Of a DNA stretch of 64,000 bases, positions 1 through 12,300 are shown piece by piece (position 1 is the stretch's first letter; each line of letters begins with the position of its first letter). Position numbers and translations under genes: made by a program. Source of the stretch: Pseudevernia furfuracea. Its lineage: Eukaryota > Ascomycota > Lecanoromycetes > Lecanorales > Parmeliaceae. The notes under the pieces are model-generated. The model did no database searches. It saw nothing but the letters and a program-made list of their open reading frames with translations, and had not been told where the DNA came from. The stretch lies in contig JAIUPT010000028.1 in assembly GCA_022315425.1 (NCBI GenBank), positions 1-64,000 on the forward strand, read 5' to 3'.

Positions 1-126
1 AACCATGGCAGTCAGCCCTACCCGGACTAGTGGCTTGGCACTAGTGTGACACCTACTCTCCTGTAGATACTACCTATAGGTCTTCAGTCTAGCCAATACA
101 GTCAATAGTACCCATATTATTCAACA
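1..126 (+). repeat. 5' LTR of copia element, truncated by window edge
   Basis: This stretch is identical, base for base by eye, to 5694-5819. The right copy starts TGTTGA and ends TCAACA, so seven bases of the left LTR lie outside the window. The full LTR would be 133 bp, short but within the range seen for fungal Ty1/copia elements. It is rich in GG and CC (I count 5 GG and 11 CC), unlike the element's interior. Identity of the two LTRs normally indicates recent insertion. Confidence 0.93.
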
Positions 127-138
127 GGTTATGAGCCC
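127..138 (+). other. Primer binding site matching initiator tRNA-Met anticodon arm
   Basis: The 12 bases directly after the LTR, GGTTATGAGCCC, are the reverse complement of GGGCTCATAACC, the anticodon stem-loop of initiator tRNA-Met. Priming from an internal tRNA-iMet site (half-tRNA priming) is known for Drosophila copia and some fungal copia elements. The position immediately after the LTR end is what is expected of a PBS. The match is read directly; use of a cleaved tRNA is inferred. Confidence 0.75.
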
Positions 139-329
139 GATAGTGTCTACCGTTGTTGTGTCACTGTCTACACTCCTGCACGTCGCTATTGACACCTACA
201 GTCCATCGAGGGTGAAGAGAAGCCTACCTGAGGTAGCATCGAAAGCCTACCAAGGTGATAGAACCGTGTTATAAGCCTATCGAGGATAGCATACGACTCA
301 TATCAAACAATTATACGTATACAATCGTC

Positions 330-1310
330 ATGGAGAATTCCTACAAACTCAATAAGATTCTAATTCTCTTCTTCATCAACTACGAAAAATAATTCGCTCT
401 TATCAAAGTCAAATTGCAAGCAAAAGGCGAAATCTACATTATTAAGCAAATCAGATATCAGCATCTACAATTATATTCGAAAGACAGAGCTAAATTTGAC
501 AAGCTTGACGAACTAATCAAGAAAATTATTCTTCTTGAGACGGATCAAGTCGACTTGACACTTATTATCGACAAGATCACTGTAAAAGATCAATGAGATA
601 TACTACTTGTCAAATATAAGAACAGTCGAAAGCAGATAGTGACTATCAAGCAGAAGAAGTTTGTCAACTACGAAAAGAAGAAAGATCAGTCTATACAAGA
701 TATATGAGTCGCACTACACAAAATTCGCAACGATATCATTGCAATTAAGTCATCGTTGATCGAAGTCTATAATATCGAAGAACTACTATACAGACTCTAC
801 GATTATCTTTCAACTAAGTATAGTATCATCATTATAGTTCTGAAGTCGAATAAGAAAAAGAACGAGAACAAGGCACTTCGAATTCTATAAGAGATAAAAG
901 ATACGTTAAAAGATCATCACGAAACAGACATATATGCTCGTCGCCCATCAAACAGTCATTAACGATTAGCTTCGCAGTCAATTACGTCTAAGATCAATCG
1001 TTCTCCTTTATCACGTTCGACAAATCGATTTTCGAAGTCTTAATATAATCGAACGTCTCTTCGCAAGCTACGTCGATGCTTTATATATAATAACAAGAAT
1101 CACTTATTTCAAGAATATAACGCCTTTAAGAAGATAAAGAAAATTGTTCGAGTTTTAAAGAATAAGAAGACTGTAAAGAAGAAAGTCTCTTTCGTTAAAG
1201 ACTTGAATTTCAAGAGAAAGAGACCTCAAAAGACCTATAAAGCGAAATCGAATATCTCTAATACTTCGACTAATGAGAACGAGGAAATTGCCCACATTAC
1301 TTAAAAAGCA
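330..1310 (+). pseudogene. Copia gag-like region, broken by stops
   Basis: A start codon at 330 opens a lysine-rich reading (MENSYKLNK at the start) in a single frame with stops near 390, 594 and 705. Sequence around these stops resembles the gag/UBN2 domain of copia elements: positions where a conserved tryptophan is expected carry TAA or TGA. The rest is basic and low in complexity after mutation, so no zinc knuckle can be assigned with confidence. There is no intact product. Confidence 0.6.
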
Positions 1311-1319
1311 GCAAGTAAG

Positions 1320-4300
1320 CTTGAACTCTCTACGTGAATAACTGATACAGACGCGTTATCTCATATAACTAACAAATTCAATCTCTTTAGTGACTCTCTC
1401 ACTCGAATAAAAAGACGTACAATCAAGATTAAAGAGAAAGAATTATATATAGATTAAATGAAAACGATAGTCTTACGAAGTCGAAAAGAAAGACTCATAG
1501 ATATTAAGCGTGTCTATTATGTTTTTAATCTAGAAGCGAATTTACTATCATGCAGAAGACTTTATATGCTAAAACTCAAAGATCGATTTGATATTAACTT
1601 TATTTATCTTTATGTTAATGAAAAGAATATACTTAAAGCAAATCACAAAGAGGGAGTATATATGCTCACGTGAATATCAAACAAGTTTCTTATTGAACCT
1701 CCTTTAAGTTCACTGAGACATTAAGTCTTTTCAACGATAGAATAGTCTATTATAAGTACATCGAAGATAATAAAACAGTCTATTGCTACTACATCGGAGA
1801 TAAAAGATATTAATAAGAATATAATCGATATTGAGAAGAGATCTCATCAAGCACAGATCACGAAAGACTACTTTCTTATACATCGAAGATTTGCTCACCT
1901 GAACTCGAATATCATTATCAAACTTCACGAAGTCATCACTTATTCTCCTATACGACGACCTAAGCATAAAATCTCTTATTCGACGTGTGCTGTTGAAAAG
2001 ATAAAGAAGAGGATCAATCGAGTAGTGACGTCACGAAAGAAGAATATATTAAACCTGATCTCAATCGATGCATATGAATCACTCTCGAAAAGTCTTATTA
2101 AGAACACTACATTTCTCGAAATAGTCGACAATTATTCTCGAAAGATATGAACAATATGCACGAAGGATAAAAAGTCTATTTCAGCAGAACTCGATACATG
2201 AAAGACTACTATAAAGCTTCAAATAGAACGAAAATTAAAAACCATCAGACTTAACAATGTATCAGAGTTACTGTCTATCGTAAGAAACTGAATAAAGAAG
2301 TACGATCTCATACTTTAAGACATCGAGTTATATACGTCACATCAAAATGATATCGCCGAGAGATCGATTCAAATCACAGAAAACTCAATTCGTGCAATAA
2401 TAAAGAACTCAGATCTATCTCTAGAGTTTTGAGACGAAGCAGCTATGATCAATGCATATCTGAGAAATCGAATAGTCATAAAATCGCTGATTAATAAAAA
2501 ATCTACAAGCTCAGAATAGATCTATATCGAGATGCTATCTTTAATTAATCATGTTAAAATATAAGACTGCAAATGCGTTTCCTACGTTAATTCAGACTCA
2601 CATTCATTAGATACACGAAGAGACAAACTCATGTCAAGAGGAAGAGAGACGATGTTGATGAGTTTCGACACTAAAATAACAAAATAGTATCGCATCTATG
2701 CTCCTGATTTAAAAAGATGTATCAAGACCTTCACAGTCACGTTCTTTGAAGACGTTAAGAGCAGCGAGATCGACTTGAAACTCAGAGTCGCTACACCGAA
2801 CGAGTTAAAAACTCGTAATCCTATAAGACGATCAAAGAAGATAGCCTCATCGAAATCAGTGATCAATTCAATACCAGCTGTATCGACACCAGCTGTATCG
2901 ATATCAGCTGCATCGACATCAGCTGCATCGACACCAGCTGCATCGACATCATGAATCAATTCGATATCAGTCCTATCAGCATCAGTCGTCGACTTAACAT
3001 CAGCCATTGACTCTCATATCGCTGTATCAGAAGTTCTCATAGAACTTCCTGTTCAAGCTTCGAAACCTTCATCAAAGTCTTCGTCAGAACCTCCCGTTCA
3101 AACTTCAAAGCCTCCGCCTTATCTACCAAGTCCTTCAATATCGACATTAGTCTCTACTTCACCGCGTTTGAATATCAATACTGCGTTCATATCGTAATTG
3201 TCAGCCTTGAAGAGAAAAAGAGACAATGAGATAAACGAAGACGAGCGGATTTTAAAGCACGTCAAGACCTTATTAGTCATAAAGGCTATCGAAGTTCAGA
3301 ACGATGTAATGAGTTCCATACCCATTTCGAAATCGTATAAAGAGACTATCAATGATCTCGTGTATAATCGATATTGACTCCATGCTGCAAAGGACGAGAT
3401 TTCCCAATTAAAAGACAATAATATCTATATTATCGAGATCCCATCAGAAGAGATTAACATCGTCACATACAAGTGAGTATTTTCTATCAAATACAATAAG
3501 AATAATATAATGCAGAGGTTCAAGGCGAGACTAATAGCGAGAGAATTCTCACAAATATATAATATCGACTACGACGAGACATTTGCTCTCACTGTACGAA
3601 TAAACACTCTACGTGCTATGCTTACATTAATAACTATCAAGAATTTAGAGACTAAACAAGTTAATATCAATAATGTCTTCATCGAGTCAACACTAAAGCA
3701 TCTCATATACATGAATACATCTTTCGAGATAATTGTCAATCAGAGAAAGTATCTGAAGTTGCTTCAGAGTCTATACGATCTCAAACAAGCAGCTCACGAC
3801 TAATACTTTACATGCAATACGAAGCTAATCAAACTTGAATTCGTATCATCGAAATCGAACCCTTATATATATATTCACAAAGATAGACAACTAATCGTTC
3901 TCGTCTATGTAGATAACATCATCATCGTTTCGTTATTCAAAGATCAAGTGTAATAATTCAAGACTCAATTCGTCAAAGCGTTCAAGATCAAGAATTTGAG
4001 AGAGTTGAAGAAGATACTTGAAATTAAAATCGAAAGAGATCGATCGAATAGAGTTATTCGATTGAGTCAAATCATATATATCAAAAAGATACTTCAAGGG
4101 CTAAACATAAAGAAAAACAAATATCGTGACAAGATCGACATCTCACTTAATAACTACGATGACATATCGTTAGCTAATTCAGACGAACAGAAAATCGATA
4201 GTATCGACTACTCTCGAGTCATTGAAAAGCTTATATATATGATGATATACACGCGATCTGATATTGCTTTCGCTCTCGAAAAGCTCAGTTAATTTATAAG

Positions 4301-4934
4301 CAATCTCGCTGTTCGCCATAATCATAAGATAAAAACGTTGCTGAGGTATTTGAGATTCAATGCGAACATATCTATTGTCTATCGAGGAGGCGATAAGAAC
4401 ATTATACGTCTTATTAACTACTTCGATATAGACTATGCTACTAACACAAGAGATCGAAAGTCGACGATAAGATAAGTCTTTATGCTTGATAGTGATTTAA
4501 TCTCATAAGCAAGTAGAAAACAACGATTAGTCTTTACATCGACAATAGAAGCGAAATACATAATCCTTTCGAAGTGTTCAAGACAAGCTATTTGACTAAC
4601 TACTCTATTCACGAAACTCGACTACTCTAAAATCATTGATCTCTATAACAAGATAAATGTTAATGCTATAGACAACTTTAAAGCTATACTAAAACTTAAA
4701 GAAAATAACAATGATGCTATTGCTCTAATCAAGAACCGTCAAGTCAGCGAGAGATCTAAGCACATTGACATCGTCTATTACTATATCCGAGACCTTCAGA
4801 AGCTTAAAAAGATCAATGTTAGTTATGTGTCTACGAACGACATGAAGATCGACGATCTTACGAAATCACTGGCTAAGCAAAAGTTCCAACGTTTTTTGAA
4901 ACTCATAGACATGAGAAAATCCACATTCTTCTAA
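1320..4934 (+). pseudogene. Copia pol (PR-IN-RT-RH), broken by stops
   Basis: Protease: around 1336-1400 the expected DTG/DSG active site reads DTD, then SHIT. GAG-pre-integrase: HRRFAHLN near 1879-1905. Integrase core: a 'NYSRK' block near 2130, 'QNDIAERS' near 2345 and 'DEAAMINAYLRNR' near 2435. Reverse transcriptase: 'RFKARLIAREFSQ' at 3516-3555, 'SLYDLKQAA' near 3770 and a mutated catalytic box YVDN (normally YVDD) near 3910. RNase H: a block near 4420-4600 followed by a tail ending at the TAA at 4932-4934. Glycines of consensus motifs are repeatedly Asp or Glu (GG to GA changes), and each conserved tryptophan position I located reads TGA or TAA. There is no functional pol. Confidence 0.85.
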
Positions 4935-5677
4935 CCAGCATACGATTCGACTAAACCTCGATTTTATCATTTTTGAACTACTTCTTTGACTTTCTATTCC
5001 TTCTACTGCTTTCGCCCAGCTAAGTTCTTACATAAACTCTCATCACAGTCCTCAGCTACATTTAGTTCTATGCTTACATTATATAGTCGTCCTTTATATA
5101 TACTATATTAAAAAGAGGTGAAATCACGATTAGGTCCCTTCAACACCCACCTTCCTCGTTTTTACTATCTTCGTCCTCACCTTCTTTCTTCTTAACGATT
5201 AACGCTTCTAAGCAAGTCTCGCGTGCAAAGATCTATCAATAAGTCGTAAGAAGATCTATTTCTGACACTATTCAACGATCTATTATATCATGTTTAGGGA
5301 GTACAGTCATAGAGCTTCACTATCATGATTCGAAAATAAGAGAAATTTTCTTCTTATGTCCCAGAACCAGAGATTCTATTCAAAATTTGAATCTTGCACG
5401 TGAGACTAGTCACGCGACTGAAAATTACGTCTACTTCAAATAAGTCTACATGACTATACAAGACGATTCGACTAATTGTGATATCTAATCAGGGGGAGTG
5501 ATGATAACCTCAATTGAAATGCATTACGTTGAATTTGCTTGAAGAATCAGAACATCACAACCACACGATCATTTCGCTTCGGCCCTTTCTTCGCTTCGTC
5601 TTTGACGTCATGTTAGACATCGACTGTGACGAATATATCGATATTGTTGTTGTCTTGACTGTGGGTAGGATCAGCCT

Positions 5678-5686
5678 GAGAGGGAG
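5678..5686 (+). other. Polypurine tract before 3' LTR
   Basis: The run GAGAGGGAG lies directly 5' of the right LTR, where plus-strand DNA synthesis is primed. A second purine-rich run (GGGGGAG) lies at about 5492-5498, at the point where normal base composition returns. Confidence 0.6.
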
Positions 5687-5819
5687 TGTTGAAAACCATG
5701 GCAGTCAGCCCTACCCGGACTAGTGGCTTGGCACTAGTGTGACACCTACTCTCCTGTAGATACTACCTATAGGTCTTCAGTCTAGCCAATACAGTCAATA
5801 GTACCCATATTATTCAACA
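5687..5819 (+). repeat. 3' LTR of copia element (complete, 133 bp)
   Basis: It begins TGTTGA and ends TCAACA (short terminal inverted repeat, TG...CA ends) and its last 126 bases match 1-126 exactly. It is preceded by a polypurine tract. No target-site duplication can be checked because the left boundary lies outside the window. Confidence 0.93.
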
Positions 5820-5974
5820 CCATGTTAAATTCCTGGATTTTCATAAATTTTGAGGGCTAGGGCTTTGTGACTTGGCATCTGTTTTGGGTTAGCGTCCTCG
5901 CACTCAGCCTTACAGATGTTTTTTTCAACACCTAACGATTGTTGTTATCAAACCCAGTTGAACCAGTTGGTTGG

Positions 5975-6059
5975 TAGTTGGTTTTCAATATCTAGTAGTT
6001 AACACAGTTTGGATTTCCAAATCTGGTAGTTGGTGCAGTTTGCCCTTGAAAACCAACTA
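5975..6059. repeat. Small inverted repeat (14-bp arms)
   Basis: The 14-mer at 5975-5988 (TAGTTGGTTTTCAA) is the exact reverse complement of 6046-6059. The arms enclose about 57 bases with further GGTAGTTGGT repeats. It could form a hairpin or be the remnant of a miniature element between the copia LTR and the 3' end of the PKS. The rest of 5820-6301 shows no gene. Confidence 0.5.
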
Positions 6060-6301
6060 TTTCCACCACTGGCAGCCCTGCTGGATCTGCAGGTGCAATC
6101 TTAGATTTCAAGGTACGCACCCTTGACATCTAATGATTGTCAGTCTGACAAAGGTATGTCTAGTTCAATTTCATATCGCGGATCATCTGGACAATCGTCT
6201 TCACATTCATTCGGGGTTCGATTGTTTTTCTAGATATTCATACCTATCCCAAACCCGCTAGCTAAAGAGCAGAGCTAGGTGCCATAGGGTTGTGTGTCAC
6301 T

Positions 6302-9300
6302 CTAGCCCAGCAGCTTCCTCAATATCGTCTCACACAGTGCCGTCAGTGTCCTTGCTCCCACAATTTCCAACGCACTCATCTCAATCCCCAGCTCCGCTCG
6401 CGCCCAGTTCCGCAATTCGACGGAAACGAGAGAATCCAGCCCATAGTTGGCCAACGGTCTTATTGGATCCAAAGACTCGCTGACACCCAAGCTACGCATC
6501 AGTGCTGCATTCACCACCTCTATAGCCGCCGCAAGCAGCGTAGGATGACCGAGGTCGCCCTTGGCCGCATTTTTGAGCATGGTCAATTTCGTTGCGTTGG
6601 AAGTAGCCGCACCAGCCGCAGCGCCCGCCGCCGGGCGTAGCGCGCTGAATCGATGAAGGGGCTCAAAGGGGGGATTTCCAGGCATGATAGCGGTGACAAG
6701 TTGGCCGGTATTGTCTGGATTAAGCTTATGGGTCTGCTGCAGGATACTGGCACGGATGATGCGGTGGAGCAAACCCTCGTTGATGGTGGACCAGCCTCGC
6801 GCCTCGAAAATGTTGTTCAGCATGTCTTTGCCCTCCAAGTAAACCCACATCTTCCACCGGGCCAAGGTTGATGGAACAGGCGGGTAGGCCCTGCTGTAAG
6901 CGATAATTGGCAAAAGCATCCAGGAAGACGTTGCCGCTCGCATAGTTGGACTGCCCTAATTGTCCCACAAGGCCACTCACGCTGGAGAGCATAGTGAAGA
7001 AGTCCAGCGGCTTGTCTTGCTCTTGGGCAACTTTATGAAGATTCCATGTCCCACTGACTTTGGGCGAGGTAGGCTCACGGAACTCTTGTGGTGTCATGTT
7101 AGTGAACATACGATCTCGAAGAACCATAGCGCCCTGGATCACTCCGGCGACCGGCTTGGAGCTACTCTGGAATGCGCGTCTCACATCTTCAATGCGAGTG
7201 ATATCGCCTTTGACAGTGTCGACGTGACAGCCTAACGAGTGGCAATCATAAATTGTCTTTTGCGATCTGGCATCCTCATAGCCACTGCGTGAAATGACGG
7301 TGATGTTCCTGGCTCCGTACCGCGCGATATATACTGCCAGACTGCCACAAAGTCCCTTGAAACCTCCGGTGATCAGATATGAAACATCATTCCGTAGCTG
7401 AAGCCTAGGTGTGGCTGGCCGGAACGGCAATTTCACAATCTTGCTCTTTTCGTAAGAGACAACGACCTTCCCAGTGTGTCTGCCACGTTGCATGTAACGG
7501 AAGGCCTCGACCGTCTCTTCGAACGGAAATACTGCGGATATATGCAAGGGCTTTATGTGACCATGGTTGACAAGATCTATTATCTGGAGGCCAATTTTCC
7601 TTGTCACTTCATCCGTGATGCTTTTTCGAGACAAGTCTAAAGCACGGTATGAACAGTTGCGATCGAAAGGCTCCATCGACAAATTATTGCGTTCGAGCAT
7701 GTCCTTTTTGCCAATCTCTATCAGGCTACCGTTCTCTGCAATACATCGCCACGACTCATGTAGCATTTCCCCTGTCAGCGAATTCAGGCATACGTCCACG
7801 CCGCGTCCACCGGTAGCCCGCATTAGCTCTGCAGCGAATGTGATCGAGCGAGAAGAGAACATACGGTCTCTGGCGATACCATACTTTTCCGCGAGGAAGT
7901 CTCTTTTCGCCTCTGTACCAACCGTAACATATATCTTCGCACCGAGATGCTTGCACAATTCGATCGCGGCTAGTCCCACACCGCCAGATGCAGAATGGAT
8001 TAGGACCGATTGGTCCTTTTGAACATTGGCCAATGTTACGAGCCCATAAACGGCTGTGTGAACGGCGATGCCCAGTGTCGTACCTTCTTCGAATGAGATC
8101 CAATCTGGCAGAGTGTAGACAGCAAGCCAACGATTTCGGACTCTGTTGGCAAAGCACCCACGGTCTCGCCCCACCATGAGGACTTTGTCACCCAGTTTCA
8201 CGGTAGATACGTCCTTCCCTATCTCGGTTACGATGCCGGTGCATTCTAATCCAAACTGGTGCTCATTGGCAGGAACAAAGCCCATCGCATTTGCCAAGTC
8301 TTTGAAATTCATGCCTACCGCATGGACTTCCACTTCCACTTCATCGTCTTCCAAAGGTGGCATGTCGGGTAATTCACTGTAGATCAAGGTATCCAACGTG
8401 CCAGGCCGCTCACTGATGAGCCGGATAGTTGATTTGTGGCCATGGATGATGTCGTGGCAAATTTCTGCTCCCTCTTGGCTCTCTTTTTCAGCTTGATTGA
8501 CGGGGTTGTCGGCAACAACGCGGCTTATGTGGTACATGCCGTCCCTTTCCACAAACTCATTGTCCACTCGCGCAAGGTTGTTTGCGGACACTAAATGCCT
8601 GAGTGCTTTATCGATTGCCCGTAAGCTGATTATGTCGGCATTGGATTCGATATCCAAGCATAAAATTAGGTTCTGCGGATACTCTGCTAAAAGAGATCGA
8701 GCTGCGCCAAGTATAAGTCCTCGTTCAGGATAATCCACTCTCATTTGTGATCTGAAGCTCCGTCAGCAATACGAACCAAAAAGTCTGTCGCAGGAAGAGA
8801 CAGACACTCACCCCATTGTGACCCAGAGAAGACGGCATTCTCGGCTTATGATCTCACGTAAAGCTAAGAACTGGTCATCGCTCAGGGACGAAATGACGGG
8901 AGTGAACAATTCATCCACGACTAAAACAGTGCTCTTTGCAGAAACAGTGCCAAGCGAACTAGTATGCTCCACGATGTCCCAACCATGCCCAGCGAGCACA
9001 TCTCTCACGGCATCTGTAGAGCCATCATGAGCGCTGAAGTGCACGAGATGAACTTTATTATCGAAGAAACCCGGGTCCGCTTCTGCTGTATCAAGAGAAC
9101 CAAGGTAGGCAATTCCGGAGGTTCTTGTGTCCGCAATGCCAGGAACAGTAGCGAAACCCTGCGGACAAACATCGTCAACTGGAAGTGCCTCGCCCTTTGT
9201 ATCTAGTCACGAATTAGCATAACAAGCTGACTAGCAACGAGCACAAACAGACCATGCTCAGAAACCATATTGAAGTCTTGCAACAGTATCAGATATCCTT

Positions 9301-12300
9301 TACTACGAAGCACTTTTCGCGCGCTCTCCAAAACGCTTTTCAAGGCTGTCGTAACATGCGAGATTCTGAGCATCAGAACGTCGAACTTGTCGCTGCCCCC
9401 TTCCACGACATCTTGACTGCCGAACGGGTCTTGCACATCATGAACCACATACTCAATGTTACTTTCTGTGGAATACTTCTCGCGGGCCTTCAAGCCAGCC
9501 TCCTGCGATGCTGTGGAGAGGCGGTAGGCGCACCCCTCAGCAATAGGACCACTCCGCTTCCGAAGATCATCAATCCATATACTACGGCTAGCACTGGGCT
9601 CATCATCGAGTGCAGCCTCAAGCAGCCGGGAAGAGGGTCGTTTGTGAGCGATGAGTGATACAAGTGTAGCGATGCGGGCCAAAGTCTTGTCCTTATCATC
9701 CTTGCCTGAGACACCCTTCAACACATTCGCCATCTGGTCCGGCGTCAAGAAATCTACATCTTTGGCCCAGACCACCTGTGTGAAAGCGTGAGGCTTATCC
9801 ATGCTCGCACTGATGGCATGGTACCTCAGACCCTGCAGATGGAGTAACGGATCGTTACTCCCCTCAACGACCGTCCGAATGTCACTCACGTAACGCTTGG
9901 TGTCCTCGGAACGGCCTACGCCGCTCCAGACGGCTTCAGAGGCCACTATGCCACGAGTCGCATTAGGGCGCGGGAAGATTACAAGATCATCTATGAGCGC
10001 AGGCGGCATAAGTGTTTTTATAGCCGAGTGTAAGCCACGGTTCAACGCCACGGTCGCAATCTGTAAGCTTCCGTCAATGGCCGCTGGATGCATCGAGTAG
10101 CGGCTTTGCGGGTAGCGAGACTCTGGCACATCGAGCTTGATCAAAGCCCGGCAACGACGCGAGTCTGCCTTGGACTCAACGAGCAAGCATGGCTGGAAGG
10201 TGGGCCCGAAGTGATAGCCCACGTCACGCATTGCCTTGTACCAAACCGACCCCGGAACTGCGTGCCTCAGAGGTCCCATCTCTGCATCAGTTGGAGCATA
10301 TTTGACTTGGTGGTCAATACTCACGAGCCCGTAGCAGTGCTCTACGTGTATGTTACTGTCATCCTTGGCAACACTCGAAATGTTGAACTTGTGCCAGGAT
10401 TCATTGCTATGGGAGCAAGGCTCTAGCGATAACCATATCTTGGTACCGGTATTGGTGTCTAGAGTCAGCATGCGTGGGAAGGTGACGTTGCGGAGCTTAT
10501 ATGCCACCTGGTCAACAGCTGTCTCCTCAGAGATTTCGCCCGTTGCTTTGCTCTTTTGGTAAATGGCCTCTATGGCCATCACTACGTAGGCTGCTGCAGG
10601 GCAGATAATGCTGTCACCCAGCAGATGGTCACGAAGCCAAGTTACCTCGCTCACCTTGAGAACATTCTTCCAAATGGGACGACTCCACGGCGTGCCGAGG
10701 ATCTTGCTGCCGAGCAGGTCATGATGTATGAATTTGCGATAGCGCCAATCGATGCTGGATTCCGTCTCGTGCCAATACTTTATCGAATGGTTCCACGAGT
10801 AGTTTGGCAAATCCGAAATGAAAGACGGAGCTTTGAGTTCACTGTCCTCATTGAAAGATGACAGGGTCATTGGGCAGCCCATGTTGTATAGCTTTCCGGC
10901 TGACTCAAGAATTGTTTCAACTGCCTCAGGTCCGCGTTTCCAGGCTGAAGAATATGGAATAGACGAAGAGGCCGCTTTCTTGATCTGGTTGACAGGTCCT
11001 GACAATGCATTGCTTGGCCCTATCTCCAATAAATAATCAACACCAATGGTCTTCTCGGTTATGATGCTGTGCACGGCCTGGCTGAAAAGAACGGGCGAAA
11101 CCATATTTTTAACCCAGTAGGCAGGACCAAGGGTTTCGCACACTGTTTTACCTGTTGTAGAAGAAACCATAAACTTGCCCTTCTGACCGCAGCCTGACAC
11201 GTTCGGCCAATGGATATTTCGCTCAAGGTGATCCTGATATTTGCTAGCAACAGGGGCCATGTGTCTCGAGTGGTAGGCAGCGTCAACCAAAAGAAGCCTC
11301 GCAAAGTGTTCATCTTCTTTGAGCCTTCGCTCCACCTCGATCAACTCCAGCTTATTGCCAGATAACGTGACGGCCTGGGGGCTATTGATGCAAGCGATTT
11401 CAATAGATGTACCACCCAAGTACGGGTCCACGGCTTCTGGGCTAAGTCCAGCGGCCATCATGCCGACTGGCGTCACATTTGTGACTTCCGAGGCTACCTT
11501 ACCGCGGTAGTAAGCGATCTTTATGGCCTGCTCGGGAGTCAAGTAGCCTGCAGCCACGGCGGCGGTTATTTCACCCGAGGAGTGGCCCACCGTTGCATGG
11601 CATGACACACCGGACGCGTCAAGGACCGCAAGAATGGCCAATTGGAACGCAGTCACAAGGGGCTGCGACATCTCCGGAAGCCGCAGGTGCTCTGCACTTC
11701 GAGTGCTGACCAGCTCGTCATATAGCGTCCAGGATGGCGCTTCATCCAAGCTTTTCAGAACCTGATCCAAGTAATCGATCGTGCGTGCAGCAATCGGAAA
11801 TGTTTCAAGGAGCCCCTTTCCCATTTGAGGCCATTGGGCCCCTTGCCCAGTAAAGATGAACCCGATCTTTGGTGTTCTCTCGTGTATGTGTCCTGTCACA
11901 AAACTCTGCTTGTCGAGATCTGTGCTGGTGGAGATGACAAACCCTCGATGGTAATGCCACGATCGTCTCTCGCCGAGAGTGTAGGCAAGATCGCGCAGCT
12001 TGACGCTAACGGCAGGATCTGACAGATGTCTATCCATTGCAACAAATTGCGACTCAAGGGATTTCTCATCGTTTGCAGAGAAAGCTAGAAGATATGGTCT
12101 CCTGGCAGACTCATTCACGAAAAGATCCTCATCCTCTTCTTGCAAGTAGGACGAAACCTGATTGTGACCGAGTTCTTTAGCTTCGTCTAAAACGACGTGG
12201 GCATTCGAGCCACCGTACCCAAAAGAATTGACACTAGCCCGCCGGAAGGGCACTACCGGCCATGGAGTGGAGGTTCGAGAAGAGCGGATTCGGAGTCTCT

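Larger units (their letters stand above)
1..5819 (+). mobile_element. Ty1/copia LTR retrotransposon, non-autonomous, coding region hypermutated
   Basis: The element runs from a truncated left LTR through PBS, gag-like region, protease, integrase, reverse transcriptase and RNase H to a purine tract and a complete right LTR. The order integrase before reverse transcriptase defines the copia superfamily. All domains are recognisable but no ORF exceeds about 100 codons, because in-frame TGA, TAA and TAG codons interrupt every domain. The leader up to about 300 and the tail from about 5490 have ordinary base composition, whereas 330-5480 is AT-rich and almost free of GG and CC. It cannot encode its own proteins. 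Identical LTRs suggest it was copied in trans, or that its LTRs escaped the mutation. Confidence 0.9.

Noticed and set aside
2696..3007. 103-codon minus-strand ORF with Asp/Ala repeats inside the copia element
   Set aside because: It is the antisense of a (ACCAGCTGTATCG)-like repeat in the pol linker and has no independent support.
330..4934. Copia element using TGA as tryptophan (alternative code)
   Set aside because: TAA also stands at Trp and Gln positions and Gly codons became Asp/Glu, so mutation explains all changes; neighbouring nuclear genes use the standard code.
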